Assembly: GCF_052180275.1 (NCBI RefSeq) | Contig: NZ_CP197465.1 | Location: forward strand, 2,294,001-2,358,000 | Reading direction: 5' to 3' | Length of the DNA: 64,000 nucleotides | Origin: Kumtagia sp052180275 | Lineage (GTDB): Bacteria; Pseudomonadota; Alphaproteobacteria; Rhizobiales; Rhizobiaceae | Shown: one piece after another, positions 34,654 to 42,776 of the stretch | Position numbering within the stretch: the stretch's first letter is position 1 | Layout of the letters: the number at the start of each line of letters is the position of its first letter | Program-made: the position numbers and the translations under genes | The notes under the pieces: generated by a model | Told to the model about the DNA's origin: nothing | Seen by the model: the letters and a program-made list of their open reading frames with translations, nothing else | The model's database searches: none

Positions 34654-36726
34654 TCAAGCCTTGTGGTCGCGCGTCATGCGCACATTGCCGTGGCGGTCGG
34701 CCCAGTAGGTCCAGCCCGGCGGGACGACCGTGGTGGTGTCCGTCTGCAGGAGGATTGCCGGTCCGTCGAACCTGCGGTCGACCGGAAGCGAGGTCCGCTC
34801 GATATGCGGCGTCTCGAATGTCTCGAGCACGTCGTTGACACGGAACACACATCGCCCGGCGCCGACCTGCCTCGGCTCGCCGGACACCTTGTAGGCTGGT
34901 GGCTCGGCCAGCTTGTCGACCATGCCGAGGCCGCGCACCTTGACCGTGACGATCTCGATCGGGCTGGCCTCGAAGGCGTGGCCGTATTCCTCGCGATGGC
35001 GATCGTGGAAGGCGCGCCAGACATTGTCGAGCGCTGCCTCCGTCAGGGCGCCGTCCGGAACGTCGATCTTGAGTTCGTAGCCCTGGCCGACATAACGCAG
35101 ATCGGCCTGGCGCAGCATGCGCACGCGCTCTGCCGGCACCTTGTCGCGTTCGAAGATCGCGCCGAGTTCCTCTTCCATGTCGTCGAACAGGGTTTGCAAC
35201 CGGGCGATGTCGAGCGCGCCCTTGACCGCGAAGGCCGTCCGCAGGGCGTGATATTCGAGGTCGGCGGTGAGCAGGCCGACCGCCGACGTTATGCCCGGAT
35301 GCGGCGGGATCAGCACGTCCTGCATGTCGAGCATGGCCGCGACTTCGGCCGCGTGCAGCGGACCGGCGCCGCCAAAGCCGGCAAGCGTGAACCCGCGCGG
35401 ATCGATGCCCTTCTGCACCGTGCGCGAGCGGATGGCGTTCGCCATGTTGCTGTTGAGAACGGTCAGCGCGCCCTCCGCGGTTTCCTCGGGCGAGCGGCCG
35501 AGCCGGCCGGCCAGTTCGCCGATGACGCGTGCCGACGCCTCCGCATCGAGCGACATCCGTCCGCCGAGGAAGTTGTCGGCGACCAGCCGGCCAAGCACCA
35601 GATTGGCGTCGGTGACCGTGGGCAGGGAGCCGCCGCGGCCGTAAGCCGCCGGTCCGGGGTCGGCCCCGGCGCTCTGGGGACCAACGCGAAATGCCTTGCC
35701 GCGGTCGATATAGGCGATCGAGCCGCCGCCAGCGCCGATCGTGTGGATGTCGATCATCGGCAGCATTACCGGGAAGTCCGCGATCTTTGCGCTGCGGGCG
35801 TCCGCCTCGGCGAGGCGGCCGTCGCGGATGATGCCGATGTCGGCGCTGGTGCCGCCGATGTCGAGTGTGACCAACCTGTCGGTTCCCGCATGTTCGCTCA
35901 CCCAGGCGCCGCCGCGCACGCCGGCGACGAGACCGGACAGCAGCGTGGTCGCCGGCCGCTCGGCGATCATCTCGGGTGTGGCGAGGCCGCCGGAGGAGGT
36001 CATGACGCGCAGTTCGCCGGTGACACCCAGCTTTCGCAGTTCGTCGCTGAGATTGCCGATGTAGCGGCGAACCTTGGGGCCGATGAAGGCGGACATCGCG
36101 GCCGTGGTGAAGCGCTCGAACTCGCGGAACTGCGGCGAGACCTCCGCCGAGGTCGTCACGAACACGTCCGGCAGGATGCCGCGCACGATCTCGGCGGCGC
36201 GTCTTTCGTGGGCGGGATTAACATAGGAGAACAGGAAGCCGATGAGGATCGCCTCGACGCCGGCCTCGCCCAGTTCGCGCGCCGCGGCTGCGACGGCTGC
36301 TTCGTCGAGCGGGACGAGTTCCGCACCCCTGGCATCGAGGCGGCCGGCGACGGTCCTGCGGAAGCGGCGACGGATCAGCGGGCGGCTCTGCCATGGCAGG
36401 TCCTGCATGATCGAGTAGTGCTGCGGGCGCTGGTGGCGTCCGATATGCAGGATGTCCCGAAAACCCTCATTGGTGATCATGCCGGTGACGGCGCCGTCAT
36501 GAACCAGCATCGCATTGGTGCCGACGGTGGTGCCGTGGAAGATCGCCTCGATCTCATCGGGCGTGACGCCTGCGATCTCGCAGATCCCTTTGATGCCCTC
36601 GACCACGCCCTCGGCGGAATTGCTGGGTGTGGACGGCGTCTTGTGGATCGTGACCGTCCCCTTCGCCAGGTCGGCCAGGATGAGGTCCGTGAACGTTCCT
36701 CCAACGTCGACGCCCAGTGCAATCAT
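34654..36726 (-). CDS. hyuA: Hydantoinase A / N-methylhydantoinase alpha subunit
   Basis: A 690-residue ATP-binding subunit. The N-terminal phosphate-1 loop MIALGVDVGGTFTDLIL, the segment HGTTVGTNAML, the second glycine loop LVTLDIGGTSADIG and HTIGAGGGSIAYID mark an actin-like ATPase of the HyuA/oxoprolinase family. ATG 36726 follows GGAGGCTGG; the frame extends 22 codons upstream through the operator region and is not coding there. It is first in a six-gene minus-strand operon: hyuA, hyuB, binding protein, ATPase, permease, amidase. Confidence 0.92.
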   Translation of the reverse strand: MIALGVDVGGTFTDLILADLAKGTVTIHKTPSTPSNSAEGVVEGIKGICEIAGVTPDEIEAIFHGTTVGTNAMLVHDGAVTGMITNEGFRDILHIGRHQRPQHYSIMQDLPWQSRPLIRRRFRRTVAGRLDARGAELVPLDEAAVAAAARELGEAGVEAILIGFLFSYVNPAHERRAAEIVRGILPDVFVTTSAEVSPQFREFERFTTAAMSAFIGPKVRRYIGNLSDELRKLGVTGELRVMTSSGGLATPEMIAERPATTLLSGLVAGVRGGAWVSEHAGTDRLVTLDIGGTSADIGIIRDGRLAEADARSAKIADFPVMLPMIDIHTIGAGGGSIAYIDRGKAFRVGPQSAGADPGPAAYGRGGSLPTVTDANLVLGRLVADNFLGGRMSLDAEASARVIGELAGRLGRSPEETAEGALTVLNSNMANAIRSRTVQKGIDPRGFTLAGFGGAGPLHAAEVAAMLDMQDVLIPPHPGITSAVGLLTADLEYHALRTAFAVKGALDIARLQTLFDDMEEELGAIFERDKVPAERVRMLRQADLRYVGQGYELKIDVPDGALTEAALDNVWRAFHDRHREEYGHAFEASPIEIVTVKVRGLGMVDKLAEPPAYKVSGEPRQVGAGRCVFRVNDVLETFETPHIERTSLPVDRRFDGPAILLQTDTTTVVPPGWTYWADRHGNVRMTRDHKA

Positions 36727-36758
36727 TCCAGCCTCCAGCAGGGTATTGCGAAACATTG

Positions 36759-36798
36759 ATCCATTTGGATCGATCTGGCAAGTTGAATCCATATGGAT
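36759..36798. promoter_or_regulatory. Two copies of the palindrome ATCCATNTGGAT
   Basis: ATCCATTTGGAT (36759-36770) and ATCCATATGGAT (36787-36798) lie 28 bp apart, centre to centre, in the 151-bp spacer between hyuA and the divergent MarR-type gene. MarR dimers bind short palindromes of this kind. The position 33-72 bases before the hyuA start fits repression of the operon, with autoregulation of the regulator. Confidence 0.65.
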
Positions 36799-36877
36799 AT
36801 ATATTAAACCTCAGCGGCGGCCGGATGGATGCCTCAGGCAAACCTCCTGGGACCGGCGATCCGAGCGGAGGACAGCG

Positions 36878-37357
36878 ATGAGCGCCAAGGACCTGTTGGA
36901 CAAAATGTTTGCGGGCGACCTGCGCGAGCTGACGGTGATCAGCTACGTCGTGCTGGGCAACAACGCCGTCACTGACCGTTTCATCGAGCGGCGCTTCCGG
37001 ATGCCCGTGCAGGCCTGGTCCGCGCTTTATGCGGTGAAGATGTTTCCGGGGATACGCGCCAAGGAAATCCGACTGCTCTTTCCGCGGCCGCAGAATACCA
37101 TCAGCCGCGCCGTCTCGCTGCTGGAGGAGCGGGGGTATCTCGTTCAGGAAATTTCCGATTCCGACGGGCGCGAGAAACGCCTTTTCGCGACGCCTTCAGG
37201 GGAAGAGCTGCTTACCGAACTCATCGACGTTTCACGCCGGCGTCAGGAAGAGTGGCTGGCGCCCTTGTCGCCGGCGGAGCGAACGACGTTCTTCGAACTG
37301 GCAAGGAAGATCGCGGAAGGCCCCAATCTGCTGAAATCCGAAGTCATGAAGGGATGA
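36878..37357 (+). CDS. MarR-family transcriptional regulator
   Basis: A 159-residue winged-helix protein. The recognition region is KEIRLLFPRPQNTISRAVSLLEERG (about 67-91) followed by the wing YLVQEISDSDGREKRLFATPSGEEL. ATG 36878 has CGGAGGAC upstream; the longer upstream frame runs antisense through hyuA and is not real. It is divergent from the hydantoinase operon and the obvious candidate to bind the twin palindromes. Confidence 0.88.
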   Translation: MSAKDLLDKMFAGDLRELTVISYVVLGNNAVTDRFIERRFRMPVQAWSALYAVKMFPGIRAKEIRLLFPRPQNTISRAVSLLEERGYLVQEISDSDGREKRLFATPSGEELLTELIDVSRRRQEEWLAPLSPAERTTFFELARKIAEGPNLLKSEVMKG

Positions 37358-37746
37358 TGGTGCTCGGGAAGCCCCGCCGTTGAGTCAACCGAGGGTGGTG
37401 GATTTCTGCGATCGAAAGGGACATGTCGAAGAAGTCATGTCGCCAACTCGGCGTCAAGGAAGAGTTGCGTCCGGATGCCGCGCCCTGTGATCGGGCGCGT
37501 TCCATGTTTTTCAGGCCGTCATGTCGACAGTACGGAGATCCTGCGGTGCGTATGCTGGTAGAGTTGAGCCTGGCTCCGTTCTTGCGCGGGGCACGCCACG
37601 CCCCCAAAGCTGGGGATATGACCGTTGGTAGCGGAGGAACGTTTTATCCATTCTCGACAAGCGGCACCGGCCAACTTGCCGGTGGGAACGGCGGTAACGG
37701 GAGGCCGATTTGGTCAGACTCCACCCAGATTTTATGGTGGGTCTAG
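37358..37746. other. Chromosomal gap before the integrated element
   Basis: No supported gene. It contains a weak 7-bp hairpin (37665-37684) and, at 37626-37638, the 13-mer TGGTAGCGGAGGA, which repeats the start of the tRNA fragment 121 bases later and may be an older integration scar. Confidence 0.4.
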
Positions 37747-37791
37747 TGGTAGCGGAGGAGGGACTCGAACCCCCGACCCCAGGATTATGAT
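37747..37791 (-). other. Displaced tRNA(CAT) 3' half, element attachment site
   Basis: Reading the minus strand, the fragment begins at the anticodon CAT and continues through the anticodon 3' stem, variable loop, a full T arm with TTCGAGT loop, the acceptor 3' strand CTCCGCT, A and CCA. The 5' half is absent: upstream bases do not pair with the anticodon stem. Anticodon CAT means tRNA-Met or tRNA-Ile2; the acceptor sequence looks more like elongator Met. A tyrosine integrase gene lies 60 bases away, so this is the left attachment site of an integrated element. Confidence 0.75.
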
Positions 37792-37850
37792 ACTTGGCGC
37801 GGTTGTTGAATTTCTTGCGAAATTTGTCTCTATGTCGCACCCATGTCGCA

Positions 37851-39089
37851 CTAAGCCAGAAAGAAGCGTTCCGCGGCGGCCAACTCGTCGCCGTCATCGC
37901 TGCGCGGAAACAGGTGTCCGTAAGTGTCGGCGGTCATCTGCAAGGAGCTATGGCCTAGTCTCTCCTGGACCATTTTCAGCGGCAGCCCAAGTCCGCCCTC
38001 TTGTGGTCGGTTGATGCACCAAGAGGCATAGAAATGCCGCAGGCTGTGTAGCCCGCCGTATTTCGCTGCCATGATTGGGCGGCCCCTCTTGTCTACCTCG
38101 CCGGTGTCCACTGTCACGCCGGCCGCGAGTTGGGTGGAGAGGAATCCGCGCTTGGTAATGTTCGAACGGCTTTCGATGTTGCCTGTCCCTGTCGGGAAAA
38201 CGAAGTGGAGCTCCATCACCGCATTGCCGTCGGCGTCGAGGCGCTTGGTGGGGCGGCGAGGACACGCCAGTTTCCATTCCTTAAGCGCATTGGCGACCAT
38301 GGGGGGAATTGGGATCGCGCGCTCCCCAGATGCGGACTTCGGCCTGCCGATAGCGTTGTAATCGTCGGCGCGCTGTTGAACGTTGATCTGTCGCTTGTCG
38401 AAATCAATATCGCTCCACCGCAATCCCCGAAGCTCGGAAGAGCGCATGCCGCTGAAAACTGCGGTGATGAGCAGGGGCCGCCAGCGGCCTTTAACTGCGT
38501 CGATGATACCCTTGATCTCCTCCCGCGTCGGTATGTCGACGCCAATCTTCAGCTTTCCCTTCTGGCGCTTGTCGGCTTGGCGTTCCTTGCCCTTGCGGCG
38601 CGTCCCGCGCAGGTCGCGGACAGCGTTGCGGGCGACTAGACCGCGTTCTTGGGCATCGGCGACGAGCGCACTTAAGGAACCGAGTATCTTTCTCACCATG
38701 ACCTGCGAGCGGCCGTTGGCGTGAAGCCTGTCGGCGAATTCTCGCACGGCGGGAACCGTCACTTGGGAAAGCAAGGTTGTGCCGATGAACGGTTCTAGAT
38801 GCAATTTCAGATGGCGCCGGCGTTGATCGATCGTCTAGCGCTCCAACCCTTCCTGTTCACCGGTGGCGATCCAGAATTCCCCAGCGGTCTTAACCGTGAC
38901 GCTCGCACTGTCGGCGACATGCACGCCCTCGCGCACCTCGACCTTGGCGGTGGCGGCGAAAGCATCGGCCTCCTTCTTCTTCGTGAAGGTCTTGAGCCGG
39001 CGCACCCCCTTGGCGTCGGCATAATCAACCACCCAACTGGTCTTTTCCTCGCCGCTAGCCGTCTTCCATGCGCGCTTACGAACTGACAT
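37851..39089 (-). pseudogene. int: Tyrosine integrase interrupted by an in-frame amber codon
   Basis: One continuous frame encodes a phage-type integrase of about 411 residues, but codon 85 is TAG (38835-38837). The N-terminal piece (MSVRKRAWKTASGEE... GEQEGLER) is an AP2-like arm-binding domain; immediately after the amber comes TIDQRRRHLKLHLEPFIG and the core-binding and catalytic domains, with RSSELRGLRWSDI (first catalytic Arg), HSLRHFYASW and the C-terminal LGHSSLQMTADTYGHLF with the tyrosine. All catalytic residues are otherwise intact. Without suppression only an 84-residue peptide is made, so excision is probably disabled. Position next to the tRNA fragment fits the integrase of the element. 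Confidence 0.85.
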
Positions 39090-39090
39090 T

Positions 39091-39714
39091 TCAGTTCCCC
39101 TTCTCTGCGTCACGCTTCCGTTGCCGATGGGCAGCAGTTTTGCACCTGGGCGAGCAGAGTTCCTTATCGGCCCGGTGGCCCGTCGTATGTCCTGTCAAGA
39201 AATAGTTCGAGCAATGCGAACATCTGCCAAGATGCGCACGTCGCACACCTGCGGCCACGCATTCCAGAACCATGAAGTGATACAGCGTCGTGGCCTCATG
39301 GAAGGTCTTTAGCGAATCATTCTCGGCGGAATAGTCAATACTGAGTTTGAAACGCGGCTTTTCGAGCGCCTGATCCAACGTCTCGACTGCTACCTTCGGA
39401 TCGTCGGATGTGGTGCCGATCAATAGATCCCTGATGATCTCCTGCCATTCCTTAAAATATTGAACGCGAAGGGCACCGCCATCTTCCTTTTCGTGGGGTA
39501 GACCCAGGAACCCACGGTGGCTGAGGAACGCTATCCTCTTTTCCTTTGTATCGGCGTTGATGAAATCCAACGCGAGCGGCTGCTTGAGCTTGGCCAACTC
39601 ATAGGGAACCACCTCCTGACGGTCTGTGACCGGTTTGAATTCAGAAAGGGTGTCTGCCTCGATGTGCTTAACGCCGTCCCTGTAGCGCGGCCAATTTAGT
39701 CTCACTGTTTCCAT
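39091..39714 (-). CDS. Hypothetical protein with C-terminal CxxC...CxxxC zinc site
   Basis: A 207-residue protein immediately upstream of the integrase. The first 160 residues have no recognised domain. The C-terminus has a zinc-finger pattern: CSHCSNYFL, about 14 residues, then CSPRCKTAAHRQRKRD, followed by a basic tail. Similar treble-clef endings occur in CGNR-type DNA-binding proteins. The start ATG 39714 leaves 150 bases to the divergent plus-strand genes. Confidence 0.7.
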   Translation of the reverse strand: METVRLNWPRYRDGVKHIEADTLSEFKPVTDRQEVVPYELAKLKQPLALDFINADTKEKRIAFLSHRGFLGLPHEKEDGGALRVQYFKEWQEIIRDLLIGTTSDDPKVAVETLDQALEKPRFKLSIDYSAENDSLKTFHEATTLYHFMVLECVAAGVRRAHLGRCSHCSNYFLTGHTTGHRADKELCSPRCKTAAHRQRKRDAEKGN

Positions 39715-39725
39715 CGCATCCGCCT

Positions 39726-39850
39726 GTTACCGCTAATATGCCTTGGCTATCAGTAATTCACTGTAGCACCGTTATCGCGTTGCGCAACCCGTTTTCATCA
39801 GTTACGTCTCAAATCACGGAAACCGCTGAATTCCGTTGTAACCGCTAATT
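39726..39850. promoter_or_regulatory. Three related ACCGCT half-sites in divergent spacer
   Basis: GTTACCGCTAAT (39726-39737), AAACCGCTGAAT near 39820 and GTAACCGCTAAT (39838-39849) share a core. The last two cores are 19 bases apart, about two helical turns. The spacer separates the zinc-site protein gene from the small DNA-binding protein gene at 39865, so it probably carries the element's early promoters. Confidence 0.4.
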
Positions 39851-39864
39851 GATGGAGAGCCTTT

Positions 39865-40065
39865 ATGTCGACCGTTGACCAGACTGACGAAGCAACTGGC
39901 CTGGACCTGCTTTGGGGAGCTTCCGAGATCGGTCGCGCCATCAAGCAGACGCCTCGCCAAGCCTACCACATGCTGGAGACTGGCCAACTCCCGGCTCGCA
40001 AAGTCTGCGGGAAATGGGTCGCTGAGCGCGCTGCGCTTCGCCGACACTTCACGGTCGCCGCATGA
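39865..40065 (+). CDS. Small AlpA/excisionase-like DNA-binding protein
   Basis: A 66-residue protein with a MerR-like winged segment LLWGASEIGRAIKQTPRQAYHMLETGQLPARKVCGKWVAERAAL compressed into one domain. This is the pattern of helix-turn-helix_17/excisionase-type proteins. It is the first plus-strand gene of the element and could be an excision factor or early regulator. The start follows TGGAGAG. Confidence 0.75.
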   Translation: MSTVDQTDEATGLDLLWGASEIGRAIKQTPRQAYHMLETGQLPARKVCGKWVAERAALRRHFTVAA

Positions 40066-40113
40066 CGCGCGTCCGATCAGCACCTTCACAAAGAGAAAAG
40101 GAGCACTACAACC

Positions 40114-40320
40114 ATGTTCTATGAAAATCCGAGTCCGGTGGCGCTGGCAGGCGCCTACCGGCTCGGCAGTATCATGAGGCTTCCCGGCGCTCCTGATACT
40201 GCCGATGTAACACCCGACCCCCTCGTTCTGCAAGCCTTCCGTGTCCGGCAACGCGTTCACGTTTCGTGGCCGGTGGCTCGTGTCGTCGCCGAATTGGCCT
40301 TCGCATCGGGGAGGGTATAA
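40114..40320 (+). CDS. Small hypothetical element protein
   Basis: A 68-residue unrecognised protein (MFYENPSPVALAGAYRLG...). ATG 40114 follows AAAGGAGCACTACAACC, and the stop overlaps the next start (TAATG), supporting a real gene in a plus-strand operon running to about 42.4 kb. Confidence 0.6.
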   Translation: MFYENPSPVALAGAYRLGSIMRLPGAPDTADVTPDPLVLQAFRVRQRVHVSWPVARVVAELAFASGRV

Positions 40321-40613
40321 TGGGCGACAAACTCCACGTTCTCGCTCGCATCGAGCCCGACGGCGGCGTTCACGACGTGATCGGCCGCGATGCCTGGGCA
40401 TTGAAAAATCTTCTCAATGCCGGGTCTCGCGGCTGCACCCCGATCGACAATCCGGCGCCGCGCTGGTCGCACTACGTTTTCAAATTGCGGCGGGCGGGCT
40501 TCATCATCGAGACGATAGACGAGCCGCACGGCGGTGCCTTTGCCGGTAGCCACGCGCGGTACGTCCTGAAATCCCAGGTGTCGGTCCTCGCTGAAAAGGG
40601 GAGGGCGGCATAG
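40320..40613 (+). CDS. Winged-helix-like small prophage protein
   Basis: A 97-residue protein. The stretch RWSHYVFKLRRAGFIIETIDE, followed by SHARYVLKSQVSV, has the layout of a winged helix recognition helix and wing. GGGAGG upstream and TAATG overlap with the previous gene support the start. Role unknown, probably DNA binding. Confidence 0.65.
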   Translation: MGDKLHVLARIEPDGGVHDVIGRDAWALKNLLNAGSRGCTPIDNPAPRWSHYVFKLRRAGFIIETIDEPHGGAFAGSHARYVLKSQVSVLAEKGRAA

Positions 40614-40928
40614 GTGGACATGCCGGACCTTCTCAACGCACTCCTGCCCCCGGTCGAAAGGCCGGGGGACATCTCCTTGCAGAATACGGCGCCGGTTACG
40701 GCAGACGAGACCGAGGACGCCGCAAAGTTTGACTGGAACAGCGACGATTCGGTGATCATCGCCGAACAGTTGGCGGTCGCGGTCTATCGCAACCGTGCCG
40801 GCGGCATCGTGATCCGCCAGGAGGCGCGCAACTTCGACGATGACGATGCCTTCGTCGTGCTGCGCGACACGGAAGCAGTTCGCCTCGTGATCAAGGCGCT
40901 GCGCCGCGAAGCGGAAGGCGGTGCCTGA
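40614..40928 (+). CDS. Hypothetical element protein
   Basis: A 104-residue acidic protein starting at a GTG directly after the previous stop, nine bases behind GGGAGG; an ATG two codons later is possible. The C-terminal half (VIIAEQLAVAVYRNRAGGIVIRQ...) is well ordered but no family is recognised. It overlaps the next gene by one base (TGATG). Confidence 0.6.
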   Translation: MDMPDLLNALLPPVERPGDISLQNTAPVTADETEDAAKFDWNSDDSVIIAEQLAVAVYRNRAGGIVIRQEARNFDDDDAFVVLRDTEAVRLVIKALRREAEGGA

Positions 40929-41710
40929 TGGCAGACAACGGCCGCGCCCGCAAAGGCAAGCGAACACAGATCGCCGGACAATGGGCTTGGCAACTGATCG
41001 AAATGAAGGAGAGCCCGGCTTTCCGGGCGCTGTCCCTTTCCGCGCGTCGTGTTCTCGATCGGCTCGAAATAGAAATCGCTCACCACGGTGGCAAGGACAA
41101 CGGCAAGTTGCCGGCGACTTTCGACCAATTCGCCGAATACGGCGTCAGTCGCCGGTTGATCGCGCCTGCGATCCGTGAGGCTGCGGCCCTGGGCTTTGTC
41201 GTAGTGACCGACCGGGGCAGGGCAGGCAATGCTTTGTGGCGTCGACCGTCGCTCTACAGGCTCACCTATAGGCCGACCGAACTGACTGAGGCGACCGATG
41301 ACTGGCGCAAGATTGCGACCGCAAAGGAGGCCGACGCAATAGCGACGGCAGCGCGCGAGGACGTATCCGCAAAAACAAAAGCCCAGGCCCACAAAGTGAA
41401 CCAAGGGTTGGGGCTGAAAGTGAACCGCTCGACGCCGGTTTATGGGGCTGAAAGTGATACTACAGGCCATAGTGTAGAAAGTGGTCCTACCTCTATATCT
41501 TGGGGACAGGGCGATAGCGTCGAAGGGCAGGCCGGCGCGCAGCCAACCCAAACGGCACGCGCGTCCGGCCTGCCGCTCAATGGTGAAGCTCTCTCTGGCC
41601 TCCAGCCGATCGGCGAAATCTCCGATGCCCTGAAACGATCCTCGATCCTGCTGAAGGCCAGCAAGGAAAATCGGCGGCTGTCCCGGAAAATCGGAGGCGC
41701 AAATGGTTGA
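40928..41710 (+). CDS. Helix-turn-helix protein, possible phage replication/regulatory protein
   Basis: A 260-residue protein. Residues about 14-120 look like a winged-helix domain used by prophage replication or regulatory proteins (FRALSLSARRVLDRLEIEI, FDQFAEYGVSRRLIAPAIREAAALG, RPSLYRLTY). The C-terminal half is low in structure and rich in T, S and G. No helicase gene follows, so assignment as replication initiator is tentative. Confidence 0.55.
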   Translation: MADNGRARKGKRTQIAGQWAWQLIEMKESPAFRALSLSARRVLDRLEIEIAHHGGKDNGKLPATFDQFAEYGVSRRLIAPAIREAAALGFVVVTDRGRAGNALWRRPSLYRLTYRPTELTEATDDWRKIATAKEADAIATAAREDVSAKTKAQAHKVNQGLGLKVNRSTPVYGAESDTTGHSVESGPTSISWGQGDSVEGQAGAQPTQTARASGLPLNGEALSGLQPIGEISDALKRSSILLKASKENRRLSRKIGGANG

Positions 41711-41960
41711 CCTGATCATCTTCCCCATGACGGCCCGCGTCGGGCGCATTCGCGACGTGGCGACAAAGATGCTGGAGAAGCCGACCGACCGCGCCGCCGA
41801 ATATTACCGTCGGCAGGTGACGGAAGCGATCCTCGTGGCTCTGGTGCGCCTCGGCGTCGGCGAAATCGAGCAGGACGAGCATCTCGAGAGATTTTGGGCG
41901 GCAGTTCGAAATGAAATCGTGCGGCAAACCTATTCGGGCCACACTGGAGATGCGGCGTGA
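41703..41960 (+). CDS. DUF6074-like small prophage protein
   Basis: An 85-residue protein that begins MVDLIIFPMTARVGRIRDVA and has the helical DRAAEYYRRQVTEAILVALVRLG segment typical of small DUF6074-type proteins of rhizobial prophages. It overlaps both neighbouring genes. Function unknown. Confidence 0.65.
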   Translation: MVDLIIFPMTARVGRIRDVATKMLEKPTDRAAEYYRRQVTEAILVALVRLGVGEIEQDEHLERFWAAVRNEIVRQTYSGHTGDAA

Positions 41961-42408
41961 GCAAACGTTTCGGAGGCGAAATGAATTTGGCCGTCGCGGA
42001 CGAACTCGACTTCCTGAGTTTCTACCGTCGCGAACCGCCGCCGATTTGGATGGGCCTCTGCGCGAAGAATGGTAGGCGCATAGCTGCCTTCGGCCTTGTC
42101 GTGTGAACCCGCACGGCGCCGCCTGCGGTTTCTTCGATCGTCGGCAGCCGGTCTCCGCCTTCACTGTCCATCGAGCCGCGTATCGCATCATGGCCGCGCT
42201 GCGTGAGGTCGGTGAGGAAGCACTATACGTCCAATGCGACGGCAGCATCCCCGGCGCGGAAAGATGGCTCCGCCGGCTGGGCTTCGCGCCGATGGATGAC
42301 AATCCGACGGTCTGGTGCCTGGTGCTGCTCGCGGCCCTCATGGCATCGCCCTACGGCGCAAGGGGATGGAGCGGGATTAGCTCGACGCTATGTTTTGCTA
42401 TGGCCTGA
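41957..42408 (+). pseudogene. Frameshifted GNAT-like acetyltransferase
   Basis: The frame starting at GTG 41957 (GTGA overlap with the previous stop) gives MSKRFGGEMNLAVADELDF through RIAAFGLVV and stops at 42104. The homologous continuation NPHGAACGFFDRRQPVSAFTVHRAAYRIM...GAERWLRRLGFAPMDD is in another frame from 42103. The joined product has the layout of a small GNAT enzyme ending in LRRLGF. A one-base change at the GTGTGA junction would restore it. Programmed slippage is not obvious, so it is treated as broken. Confidence 0.6.
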
Positions 42409-42532
42409 GCCTGCCGGGACGGAAGGACGCACAATGATTAGGGGGTGGGCTTGCTAATGTGACGCGTGTTCCGGATCGTGCCGCAGCAAACCGGATTCCC
42501 TTCCGGCGTGGACGCAATTGCACAAACGAAAA

Positions 42533-42551
42533 CCCCGGCGCTAGGCCGGGG
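42533..42551 (+). terminator. Hairpin terminator of the plus-strand early operon
   Basis: CCCCGGC and GCCGGGG form a 7-bp stem with a 5-base loop, flanked by an A run before and a short AAATT after. It follows the frameshifted acetyltransferase and precedes convergent minus-strand genes. Confidence 0.6.
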
Positions 42552-42577
42552 CAAATTGTGGTTTACAAGCTGTCCGC

Positions 42578-42775
42578 TCAGCGCGCAAACGCTTTGTCAC
42601 CGTGAGTATCGTCTCCGCGATAGTCGCGGGCAAGCTTCACCTGTTCTTCACTCATAGTCGCCAGAAAGCCCGTCATGGGGCGCGGGTTCGCGCAAAAGGG
42701 TTCTGGTTCAGGCAGGGTCTTTTCCCACGACATCCAGGAGAGCGAAGTCGATAAGGCCGCTTTCAGGGCACGCAT
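42578..42775 (-). CDS. Small hypothetical protein downstream of GNAT-like gene
   Basis: A 65-residue protein (MRALKAALSTSLSWMSWEK...) starting two bases after the stop of the acetyltransferase-like gene, with GGAAAGGAG in the overlap region as ribosome site. It may be a late-gene accessory or toxin-antitoxin-like partner but no family is recognised. Confidence 0.55.
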   Translation of the reverse strand: MRALKAALSTSLSWMSWEKTLPEPEPFCANPRPMTGFLATMSEEQVKLARDYRGDDTHGDKAFAR

Positions 42776-42776
42776 G

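Noticed and set aside
37741..37800. An intact tRNA gene
   Set aside because: Only the part from the anticodon to CCA is present; the 5' acceptor strand, D arm and anticodon 5' stem are missing.
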